Shown here: piece by piece, positions 23,419-34,300 of the stretch | How positions within the stretch are numbered: position 1 is the stretch's first letter | How the letters are laid out: every line of letters starts with the position of its first letter | Source of the DNA: Armigeres subalbatus | Taxonomy: Eukaryota; Arthropoda; Insecta; Diptera; Culicidae | Assembly (NCBI RefSeq): GCF_024139115.2 | Contig: NC_085141.1 | Coordinates: forward strand, 66,043,675-66,107,674 | Length of the DNA: 64,000 nucleotides | Reading direction: 5' to 3' | Notes under the pieces: generated by a model | Seen by the model: the letters and a program-made list of their open reading frames with translations, nothing else | Told to the model about the DNA's origin: nothing | Databases searched by the model: none | Program-made: the position numbers and the translations under genes

Positions 23419-24183
23419 TAGGGTGGTTCAAAAAATCGATGTTACTCCACAGTGCTCATATGATTCTTTACAATGTTCTGAGTGTCCTCTGAAAATTTGA
23501 GCTCATTTGGTTTAAAACTGGTTTAGCACAAGCCGTTTTAAGTTTGCATGCAAATTAGTATGGGGAAATTTATTTTTTCATTAAACTGTTAATGATATTT
23601 CTCCATTAGGCGCAGATTAAAAGAAAACCTACATAGCTAAAAGGAATACTCAACAGCTTTCACCCAACGAAAACCGCGTGTTGATTAATCGCCCCAATAA
23701 TTAGTAATCGATTTTAAGACAGGTTGCGAATCTTTAGTCATGATCGTTAAACTTCTTTGAGGGCATCACTGAAATGTGCAGTGCAACATAGTAGCCTGAA
23801 TTTGTGTGTGCTATCTTTCGCGCCACGAGCAGCAATGTTGCCTGTTGATGAGTTATGCAATTAGCTCCAGAAAACCACGGTATAGATTAAATTCGATTAC
23901 TAATTATTGGGGCGATTAATCAACATGCGGTTTTCACTGAGTGAAAGCTGTTGAGTATTCCTTTTAGCTGTGTAGGTTTTCTTTAACCTGCGCTTGATGG
24001 GAAGCGTCATTAACAGTAAAATGAAAAAATAAATTTCTCCATACTAATTTGCATGCAACCTTGGAACGGCTTGTGCTAAATCAGTTTTAATCCAAATGAG
24101 CTCAAATTTTCAGAAGACACTTAGAACATGGTAAAGAATCAGATGAGCGCTGTGGAGCAAAATCAATTTTTTGAACCACCCTA
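23419..24183. mobile_element. TA-flanked foldback element with about 300-bp arms
   Basis: The element at 23421-24181 begins gggtggttcaaaaaatcga and ends with its reverse complement, flanked by TA on both sides. The arms run from the ends to about 23715 and from 23885, with roughly 90% complementarity, around a 170-bp centre that contains no open frame. A Tc1/mariner-type non-autonomous element is the likely class. Confidence 0.88.
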
Positions 24184-24721
24184 GTGTGTATGTTCGGAAA
24201 CTGGTAAAAATATGCAATGTTCACAGTGAAAAAAGGACTTTTCATTTTTTAAATCCTGTATCTCATAATCGGAACATAATACCTCTGGGTTTCAAGCGTC
24301 TCCAATGTAAAAATGGCCAAAGAACACGTTGATGAGGTTATTTTTTAAATAAAACTATACTCATTGGGTTAAAAATGCATTTTTCGGACAAAAACTTAAA
24401 AATTGTTCATTTGGCAACACTGCACCTCAAAAAAATATTTTTTTATAAATTCCTTGAAAAATCTTCTTCCGAATGGTTACCTTAGATTCATTATAGACCT
24501 CACCGTTCCAGAGATATTAACAAAACAAAATGATGGGTTTCATACATTTGTTCGAAAAGGGGGATGGTCGTATTAATCGTGGGGAGGTCCAATCACTACG
24601 AAATTTTGGATTTTGGGGTATAACCCATACATAAACAATTGGTCAAAATTTCATTTAATTCTAAGAAAGTCGATTGCACGTTTGCATTTTTTCTCGGTCA
24701 CTTCATATGGAATGACCCATA

Positions 24722-26450
24722 TACTGTAGTAACAATTAAATCATACAATACCACCAATGATGATGATATGTACTCGAGATCCCTAAGATGATAGGAAGGC
24801 CAAATTCCAACGAGATCGCAGGACTCATGACCATAAAAATGTAGATCAAGATAATTTGAACTTGACCACCACCAATGGCTACTACTATTTCGCGTATGAA
24901 CATCAAAAGCCTGTTTTAGGATCGTGTTCACCACCAATTTACGTAGCGCGATAATAAAACGAACAAAAAACCAAACATTAGGCTTGGGAACCTCTGACTT
25001 CAGAGGAGCCGACCAGCAAACCACACCAAACGGAGAGGGCGAGCGGTCATTTCCCATCAGACCAGGGCGATGGCGGAAGTCGGTTAATTATGTTTGGTTT
25101 TTGCCTTTATGTGGTACCCGGTTTGCCCCTGCTGTTTCTGGATTGCACCGAACCGGCAGATTTTCTAGCTCTCGTCTCAATTTTTGATTTGCTCGGACAC
25201 GCGTTTTCCACAGCACAGCTTATCTGCATACCTTAGCTGAACGTGCTGGAACATCAGTGTTTAGATACATAATCATAGATGAACTCATCTAACGCGGCAT
25301 CCTACACGGTTGAGAAAAATAATATCTTATTTATGGGTGATTTTTTCTCGCATTTTGCTGGCTATTTACTGTGCTGACAGAATGTGTAGAAAGCATCAAG
25401 AAATGTTTTTTGTACCAGTTTTCGTGTAAAATCAAGTCAATTCAACTCAGTAGTAGATCATATTTGAAAAATTTCGATTCATCCTAATATTTGTTTCATA
25501 AATTGAGCTTATGGTTTGAGTGAAAAGTACCATCAATTAGACAATTTTTTTACCGTGTACACACAATCTAGCTAAGAGAGCAAGCGCGGAAAGAAAAAAG
25601 CGATGCATCGATTTCATCCAACAGATGACCACCTGACTGATTGATTTGGGGGAAAACTTGACTTTATCTGCTGCGGCAAGGCGTGCGTGCGCAATCCCTT
25701 GAGCAGCAAAATGGTGCTAATTAGCGGCATCCAGCGGCGGGAAGTCGTATGATGATATTTATTTTTCCTCTCGGACTCCACCGCAGCACCGCCTCAGCAT
25801 ATCTAGAAGGGAGCATTTGGGCATGGGAACCGTAAACTAGATCCGAGAGATGTTATTTGGACGGTCGTAGAATGAGACAAAAATCGTCAAAAGAATGCTA
25901 CAGACGGGAAACGTTACAAATTGAATAGCAATAAAAAGACAACAAACAGATGGCAGAGTATGATTTTGAGCGCCCTAATGAGTGTGGGTTTTGTTTTGTC
26001 GAGATTCAAGGAAGTTTGATAGCCTTTTATTGGGTATGGCTATGAAAACAGAAATCTTTGTGTAGCAATTTAAGGAACTTCTGACGAATTTATTACTTCA
26101 ATAAAATATGGGAACAGTTTTACAACTCTTTTATAAAGGTTTAAGTGAACATAAATCGAGATTATCAAGACAAGTCTGAAGACAGCTCAAAAATACATAT
26201 CAAACATATGCAGAGTACTTCAATTTTTGACGTATATGGTTTTGTAGTAAATCGATTTGTATTTAATATTTGTTGCATTTCAAAGTTTTTTACAGTCTGC
26301 ATGGCAGAAGGACTGTCAGAAATTTACTACTTATATCTTGACCTAAAATAATGAATGACACACGTGCTGATAGAGGTTCGTGCAGAATTTAGGTCATCAA
26401 TTAGGCAAAAATAACAAATACTTGGTAGGAAGTAACACAATTTCCTCTCT
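24722..26450. other. Low-copy intergenic stretch
   Basis: No repeat structure or convincing gene seen. 24940-25190 and 25560-25880 have more balanced base composition and could be unique or conserved non-coding DNA; I cannot show this from one sequence. Confidence 0.35.
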
Positions 26451-26618
26451 GAGGAAATGACCCGCAATCTCCGATCGTCAGACTGTCGCTATTGCCGCCG
26501 CGCTAGGAAACGATGTAATTACGCACACCGACAATTTTCATTTGAATTGTGGATTTACATGAGCATCTTGACTTTTAACGCGCAAGCAACCTACAACGTT
26601 TCAAACATATCGATTCTA

Positions 26619-26670
26619 GGGCGCACACCCACGCACTTCGGTTTCGAAGTGGGTTTTCACGTGGTGCGCC
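26619..26670. repeat. GC-rich imperfect hairpin
   Basis: gggcgcacacccacgcacttc pairs with cgaagtg and then cacgtggtgcgcc across a 4-base loop. It stands out in otherwise AT-rich sequence. Function unknown. Confidence 0.55.
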
Positions 26671-27182
26671 GCAAACGCAATTTGCTCGAGCGAGCGCGTA
26701 CAATAACAATAATATTTATCGAGGGGGACCGAGTTTCCATTAAATTGTTCGGCTCACTCAGCTTACAAAACAGCGCTGTATGTCATCGGGTGATCTAGAG
26801 TGGAATAACGACGGAAATTATTTGGTTCAATCTTTGGCATACACCCCCAAAGGCCAAGGGTTGGGAAATTCCGCTGTTTCGGTGGGAGGTGGATCGCACT
26901 TAACTCAAATCTATATAGCGATTTTGGAAGTGATGAATAATGGTTTAGTGGTAATTGTATGGGTTAAAGTGAAACATTTGGAAAATTATTCACTAGTTAA
27001 TTACGTTCTGCCCAATTTCACTTTGTCATATGTGACGCGTCGAGCGGAACATCTTGATCGTCTTGATCAAACCAATAAAGAACCATTATATTTAATTTAT
27101 TAAAGTATGTTATACTCTTTTCGTCACCTGAATACTTGACTTATCTCCAGCTACCTTTATTTCTAAAAATTCAAACTTAACG

Positions 27183-27810
27183 TTGCGCAAAGTAGCTCAG
27201 CATTGGGATCTGAAGTCAAACCGATTAGACTCGGTCATCAAATTCGGCATTGCCGTAAAACAACTGTCCGACCACTTAAAAGCGGCGAACCAACAAGATC
27301 ACCTTAGAAATCTAGTTCTAATGGAAGAAATGGTGAAGAAGCTGCAATCTAATTTTAAGCTGGAATGGGTACGCTTCAAGGACTAAGGAGCAATGTCGAT
27401 TCGTACGTTTGGGAGTTTCATGGAAAATCTAAGGATAAGGATAAGGCCAGCGAAGTGACACTTCTAAATGCGCCATCAGAATCTATGGTTAAGCAAGAGC
27501 AAAAATGGTCAGTGAAACAAAAGGGGTTCCTTCTACCACACAGTGGTTCGAATGCTACATCTGATGATAACGCCGATTTGAAAAAAATGAGGAACGACAA
27601 TCCATGCGCAACGTGTTTAAGGACAATCCTCACGGAATCCAAATATAAAAGTACTCGCCTTTTCAAGGGCCACCACCAAGGAATGTAAAATAACAACATT
27701 GCCAATGACAACGACATTATCCTCTCTTGTAAATGTTGGGACAAACTCAACTCACAATAAGCGTTTGTCCCGAACTGCAACAGAATAGGACAATTATCGC
27801 CTGCCACGCA
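27183..27810 (+). pseudogene. BEL/Pao-type LTR retrotransposon gag fragment
   Basis: 27183-27386 encodes a stretch with the phrases RLDSVIKFGIAVKQL and LKAANQQDHL, which I recognise as the conserved C-terminal capsid-like part of BEL/Pao gag. After a stop at 27384-27386 the next frame (27365-27688) has SYVWEF and SEVTL phrases, then NPCATCLRT at 27599-27625, the first Cys-X2-Cys of a zinc knuckle; its His and final Cys are lost. Protease, RT and integrase were not found downstream, and no LTR pair was seen. It is a dead remnant; assignment is by motif only. Confidence 0.68.
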
Positions 27811-28277
27811 TTTTGAGAAGTAGTCGGTTTCCGATGATGTTTTTGGTTAAATTAGTATCAGTTATCATAGATTAGACATAAACTTAACCATCTGTTGACA
27901 TGATTTGCGTTTTACTTCTAAAATAAACAAGTTATCGCAGTTTGAAAAGTTCACAACAATTACCTCTCCATGTTTGTTGCAAATAAAATGGAACGCAACA
28001 ATGTCTTTATCCTCTGCAGATGAGGACAAAGAGTTATCGTTATTCTCTTTTGTCGCTTGTTTTTTGAATTTTTCAGCGACAATTACATTCCTTGGCCACC
28101 ACTCAATACGGAAGCAATGTACAACTGTCATTTCTATTATGTTACGCATGCTGCGACGCAGCAAAGCTGGAATATGAAAAATACATATTGTTTCGGTTCA
28201 ATTTTTCTAGCTTTCTCTGCCTACCTCTATGTTTTTTTTTATATCTGAGGTAGGGTTCGAAATGTATTTGATGGACC

Positions 28278-29401
28278 GTAGGCACCAGTGGCGCGGCCAC
28301 GTTCCCAGACGTGGGTAGGACAAAAACTGGATTTTCAAATCTATGGAATAGACTTTCCGGAGATCCTCTCAGATTTCAGAAATCTCAAGAATAATGTTAC
28401 TCCGAATCTCAGACTTTTTTCCTTCTAACTTATAAGATTTCATGCAAACGTAGGTATATTTGTGATTCCTACAGATTCCAATAAAAAAAACTTTCAGAAT
28501 TATTTTTCTTATCCGGATGTGCTACCATCATTATATACTGCTTAATATTTCTGCGATTGTTCTCTCATGTCCTTAATTAGTTTCTCAACTTTTGGATATG
28601 AGCTCGGCAGTCTAGTGACTTATCGGCAGAAGCGGTGCCTTATAGAGAGGAAGTTTGGCAAAGACTACATTACATAATGTAGTCTATCATCACTTTTCTA
28701 AGTGAATCATCGATCTATACTTCTATTCATTTACCTCATCGAGTTAACGAAATTTTCTTTCTGTGGTATTGTGGGGATGCAGAGGTGTTCTCGGTCTCTA
28801 GTAGCAACAATAACTACACACTAACATTCCTTTCCTTTCCCAGCTGACTAGAGCTGTAGGTAGTAAACATCAACATTTGTTCACTTGGATCGCAGCGCAA
28901 TTCACACCAGTTTTGACCAGAGAAGCAACCCTCGACAAGTACAGTTAGTCTTAGCTAAGTTAAGCTGAGCTATATCCGTGTTTAGATATTCAACTTTTGA
29001 TTAATTCATCTGTCAGTCTGCCGACTTTTGTAAAATTTCAAAAATTCTCTAAGCGTCCCTGAACTTCTTGAAAAATCTCAAATCATTGAGCACTTTTTGG
29101 AATGGAAAGAATTCCACATAGACTCTGGAAAGCCATTCGGAATGGATTTCTTCTTTACAATCCCGGAACCTTTCACGATTATCAGTTTAACCTCTGATTC
29201 ACTTTGAAAAGTTTCAATGATATTTTTTTTCGAACTAGCAATTGAAACAATATTGATAGCATTAGATCTTTAAGTTATCCATATGGTATGTTCTCACCAT
29301 AATCATGGGTAGGACAATGCATAGACTGTCCTACCCAGGTATTTTCATGCGTAGGACATGTCCTACTTGTCCCACCCACTCCCGGCGCCACTGGTAGGCA
29401 C
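28278..29401. mobile_element. hAT-like non-autonomous element, 1.1 kb
   Basis: The element at 28286-29393 starts cagtggcgcggcc and ends ggcgccactg, flanked by the perfect 8-bp TSD gtaggcac (28278-28285 and 29394-29401). Subterminal gggtaggacaa words repeat on both sides. Interior AT-rich, no transposase. Confidence 0.9.
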
Positions 29402-29654
29402 TAAAGTCCCTTAAAATATTAACGTGCCTTAATGACGATTGAGAAACATTTAGTTCGATCGTAAATGGGTAAATCAACAGATAATTTCGAGTGTGTTTGC
29501 CTAAGCCTGTCTAACATAATACTTGCAGTGTTTTTCAGGCATTGTGACTGCCTAGCAAAAGTTATCGAACCATTTCGAGGTTGCTATAGCACAACTTTTT
29601 GCGCCTGACATTTAACCCCAGCGATCGCTTCTATACAACGCAAACACAGACTGA

Positions 29655-29945
29655 GGAGAAGTATATAAAAACCGCTCCAGTTAATATTGTTATTATAGTG
29701 CTTCCGATTCGCTGCGCCATACAGAAGGCACCAAACGATCAAGATTCGAATTTCGGAAGCGCGGTAGCCGAGAAAATGATGCCCGTTGCATGTTTGGATT
29801 ATGAAAATGCTTCGTATATATGCGTGGCGCGCGGGGATTTATGGAAGATGAGATCACGGGTCGTAAATCACACTTGCAGAACGATCCGACGGGGCGGTCA
29901 CGGATCCGGAATGGCTGGTCCCCGCGCCGTCGCCTCATCGTAAGT
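29655..29945 (+). promoter_or_regulatory. Possible promoter and first exon
   Basis: A TATA-like gtatataaaa lies at about 29660. It is followed by a GC-balanced stretch, which stands out here, and a consensus splice donor gtaagt at about 29940. A 114-codon frame (29599-29943) spans it but matches nothing I know. This could be a host first exon or an LTR fragment of the BEL/Pao remnant upstream. Weak evidence. Confidence 0.22.
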
Positions 29946-30803
29946 GGCACCCGTGCGACTCGACGGTTCCAGACGTATGGATGGGCTACGACTAGCGGCC
30001 TTCTTTGCGGATTGCAAACAGATTTCCCGCAGCATGCGAATAGCGATGAAAATCAGTACGAACCTACCACCATCCAGTCTGTGAGGTCGTGATGGTGGTT
30101 AAGCTATTTTGGTTCAGACAAATCTGTCTAAGGGGAAGCGGAAAAATACCATACAGAAGTGTCACACTAAATCGATGATGTTGCTTTTGTTGCTGCTGTT
30201 GCAGATAAATCGTAAAAAACGTTTTTATATCGCTCTTCATGAAAATCAGATTACGCATAAAACTTGATTCGCCATGGTCGGGTGAGCTGGTTATGTAGAG
30301 TGAGTGAACTTGCCATCTGAATGAGTTTATTGTTGATTTGTGTCTGGCATAGTTTTGCGTTTTTTTTGCTAAAACAAGTTTTTTTTTGTTGTTGCGGAAG
30401 GCAGAGGCAAACCAAACGAACTTCACCGTTGCAGACTGGATGTCTGACATCACATATCGGGACTGATTTGCGATTTGAGCGTAACTTATTTTGTAAGCAA
30501 ACATTGTTTCTATATGGATTTCGTAGAATGCATGCGTTTTTCTTTAAAACTAATTTCCTTATCTGCTAGAGCAGCGGTTTTCAACCTGGGGTACCTTCGA
30601 CGGGCCCAAGGGGAACCTAGAACAAAACTGCATAATGGCGGAAGTATTACAATTTTAATCAAAATTTATTTAATAAATGATGCTCTCCACATCACCTGAT
30701 AGCTGATAGCTTATTATTAAGTTTTGATATATGTATAATTTTTTTTCTCATAATTTTGTCTTGTAAACTCAGAGAACTGTGGATGAAGTATGAATCTTCT
30801 ATC

Positions 30804-31248
30804 CAGAGCTTCCCAAATCTTGAGTATGCGACCCACCTAGCGACCCACCTATGAAAAAATGCATTTTACCAAGTAGTATTAAGCATTAATTGAATCAGAA
30901 TGTCATCTGTTTCGGCTTCTTCCACATAAAAAATATTCACGTTACCTTACATGTACAAATGCAAAAAATGAACAAAAATGAACGAACATGGTATTGTTTG
31001 TCAAAATGTTAGCGTTTTTATTTTACTTCATTAAGGGGACAGCTTTTAGGCATAAAAGTTTAAATAAAATAGCGTGGTGATGGATATTTAAAATAAAATG
31101 CGGTTTGAACTTGAAATAATGTTCTTGAAAAAAATGATCAAAAGGTTCAGCATTCGAGCTGCAATTAATATTTGTTCTGCGCGACCCACCATCAATCCGT
31201 TCGCGACTCCCCTGGGGGTCGGGACCCACAGTTTGGGAAACCATGTTC
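30804..31248. mobile_element. hAT-like MITE, 0.44 kb
   Basis: Left end cagagcttcccaaatcttg then gcgacccacc; right end ggtcgggacccac then agtttgggaaaccatg. The inverted 'ttcccaaac-tgtgggtcg-cgaccc' style is typical of hAT MITEs. The TSD is not clean (ttctat on both sides at best). Confidence 0.6.
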
Positions 31249-31389
31249 TATGCAATCTACCTGATCCAAACAAAATGTTGATTGATATGATAAGAACATG
31301 CTTCAGAACTAAAATTTAGATCTTACACGTTCAGAAGCCTCCATCTGAAAGACATAAATGCTTTTTTATGAAAAGCTCTGTTACTTTGC

Positions 31390-34300
31390 TGCTATGCCTC
31401 CGCCGAAAGCCTCCTTCTAAGCATCTCGGAGTAATCCTTTCAAGAGGATCGGAGGACTCCTTTCAAAATGCCCGGGAGCCTCCATTCAAAAGCCCCGGAA
31501 GCCTCCTTTCAAGAGGACGGGAAGCCTCCTTTCAAGAGGCCAGGAAGCCTCCTTTCAAAAAGCCCGGAAGCCACCTTTCAAGAGGCCCGGAAGCCTCCTT
31601 TTAAGAGGCCCGGAAGCCTCTTTTCAAGAGGCCCAGAAGCCTCCTTCTAAGCATCTAGGAGTAATCCTTTCAAGAGGATCGAAGGACTCCTTTCAAAAGG
31701 CCCGGAAGCCTCCATTCAAAAGCCTCCTTTTAAGAAGCCCGGAAGCCTCCTTTCAAGAGGCCAGGAAGCCTCCTTTCAAAAAGCCCGGAAGCCTCCTTTC
31801 AAGAGACCCGGAAGCCTCCTTTCAAGAGGCCCGGAAGCCTCCTTTCAAGAGGCCCGGAAGCCTCCTTTCAAGAGGCCCGGAAGCCTCCTTTCAAGAGGCC
31901 CGGAAGCCTCCTTTCAAGAGGCCCGGAAGCCTCCTTTCAAGAGGCCCGGAAGCCTCCTTTCAAGAGGCCCAGAAGCCTCCTTTCAAGAGGCCCACAAGCC
32001 TACTTTCAAGAGGCCCGGAAGCCTTCTTTCAAGAGGCCGGGAAGCCTCCTTTCAAGCGGTCCGGAAGCCTCCTTTCAAGAGGCCGGGCCTCCTTTCAAGA
32101 GGCCCGGAAGCCTCCTTTCAAGAGGCCCGGAAGCCTCCTTTCAAGAGGCCCGGAAGCCTCCTTTCAAGAGGCCCGGAAGCCTCCTTTCAAGAGGCCCGGA
32201 AGCCTCCTTCCAAGAGGCCCGGAAGCCTCCTTTCAAGATGCCCGGAAGCTTTTTTTCAAGAGGCCCGGCAGCCTCCTTTCAAGAGACCCGGAAGGCTCAT
32301 TTCAAGAGGCCCGGAGGCCCGTAAGCCTTCCTTTCAAGAGGCCCGGAAGCCTTCCTTTCAAGAGGACCGGAAGCCTTCCTTTCAAGAGGCCCGGAAGCCT
32401 TTCTTTCAAGAGGCCCGGAAGCCTTTCTTTCAAGAGGCCCGGAAGCCTTCCTTTCAAGAGGCCCGGAAGCCTTCCTTTCAAGAGGCCCGGAAGCCTCCTT
32501 TCAAGAGGCCCGGAAGCCTCCTTTCAAGAGGCCCGGAAGCCTCCTTTCAAGAGGCCCGGAAACCTCCTTTCAAGAGGCCCGGAAGCCTCCTTTCAAGAGG
32601 CCCGGAAACCTCCTTTCAAGAGGCCCGAAAGCCTCCTTTCAAGAGGTCCAGAAGCCTCCTTTCAAGAGGGCCGGAAGCCTTCTTTCAAGAGGCCTGGAAG
32701 CCTCCTTTCAAGAGGCTCGGAAGCCTCCTTTCAAGAGGCTCGGAAGCCTCCTTTCAAGAGGCTCGGAAGCCTCCTTTCAAGAGGCTCGGAAGCCTCCTTT
32801 CAAGAGGCTCGGAAGCCTCCTTTCAAGTGGCTCGGAAGCCTCCTTTCAAGAGGCTCGGAATTCTCCTTTCAAGGGGCCCGGAATCCTCCTTTCAAGAGGC
32901 CCGGAAGCCTCCTTTCAAGAGGCCCGGAAGCCTCCTTTCAAGAGGCCCGGAAGCCTCCTTTCAAGAGGCCCGGAAGCCTCCTTTCAAGAGGCCCGGAAGC
33001 CTCCTTTCAAGAGGCCCGGAAGCCTCCTTTCAAGAGGCCCGGAAGCCTCCTTTCAAGAGGCTCGGAAGCCTCCTTTCAAGAGGCTCGGAAGCCTTCTTTC
33101 AAGAGGCCCGGAAGCCTCCTTTCAAGAGGCCCAGAATCCTCCTTTCAAGATGCCCGGAAGCCTCCTTTCAAAAGGCCCGGAAGCTTCCTTTCAAGAGGCC
33201 CAGAAGCCTCCTTTCAAAAGGCCCGGAAGCCTCCTTTCAAGAGACCCAGAAGCCTCCTGTCAAGAGGCCCGGATGCCTCCTTTCAAGAGGCCCGGAAGCC
33301 TCCTTTCAAGAGGCCCGGAAGCCTCCTTTCAAGAGGCCCGGAAGCCTCCTTTCAAGAGGCCCGGAAGCCTCCTTTCAAGAGGCCCGGAAGCCTCCTTTCA
33401 AGAGGCCCGGAAGCCTCCTTTCAAGAGGCCCAGGCCTCCTTTCAAGAGGCCCAGGCCTCCTTTCAAGAGGCCCAGAAGCCTCCTTTCAAGAGGCTCGGAA
33501 GCCTGATTTCAAGAGGCTCGGAAGCCTGATTTCAAGAGGCTCAGAAGCCTGATTTCAAGAGGCTCAGGCCTCATTTCAAGAGGCTCGGAAGCCTCCTTTC
33601 AAGAGGCTCGGAAGCCTCCTTTCAAGAGGCTCGGAAGCCTCCTTTCAAGAGGCTCGGAAGCCTCCTTTCAAGAGGCTCGGAAGCCTCGTTTCAAGAGGCC
33701 CGGAAGCCTTCTTTCAAGAGGCCCGGAAACCTCCTTTCAAGAGGCCCGGAATCCTCCTTTCAAGATGCCCGGAAGCCTCCTTTCAAAAGGCCCGGAAGCT
33801 TCCTTTCAAGAGGCCCGGAAGCCTCCTTTCAAAAGGCCCGGAAGCCTCCTTTCAAGAGACCCAGAAGCCTCCTGTCAAGAGGCCCGGAAACCTCCTGTCA
33901 AGAGGCCCGGAAGCCTCCTTTCAAGAGGCCCGGAAGCCTCCTTTCAAGAGGCCCGGAAGCCTCCTTTCAAGAGGCCCGGAAGCCTCCTTTCAAGAGGCCC
34001 GGAAGCCTCCTTTCAAGAGGCCCGGAAGCCTCCTTTCAAGAAACCTTCTTTCAAGAGGCTCGGAAGCCTCCTTTTAAGAGGCCCGGAAGCTTCCTTTCAA
34101 GAGACCCGGAAGCCTCCTTTCAAGAGGCCCGGAAGCCTCCTTTCAAGAGGCCCGGAAGCCTCCTTTCAAGAGGCCCGGAAGCCTCCTTTCAAGAGGCCCG
34201 GAAGCCTCCTTTTAAGAGGCCCGGAAGTCTCATTTCAAGAGGCCCGGAAACCTCCTTTCAAGAGGCCCGAAAGCCTCCTTTCAAGAGGTCCAGAAGCCTC

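Larger units (their letters stand above)
16244..24721. mobile_element. Possible outer TA-target MITE split by nested insertions
   Basis: A terminus reading tgggtcattccatac then aagtgaccga at 16246 is mirrored by an inverted terminus ending at 24719 (tcggtcacttcat then atggaatgaccca), each next to TA. The inverted similarity continues inward about 100 bp (aatcgactt, caaattttg, ttgtttat words). Either this is one MITE split by about 8 kb of later insertions, or two separate ends of one family. The single-element reading is inference. Confidence 0.45.
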
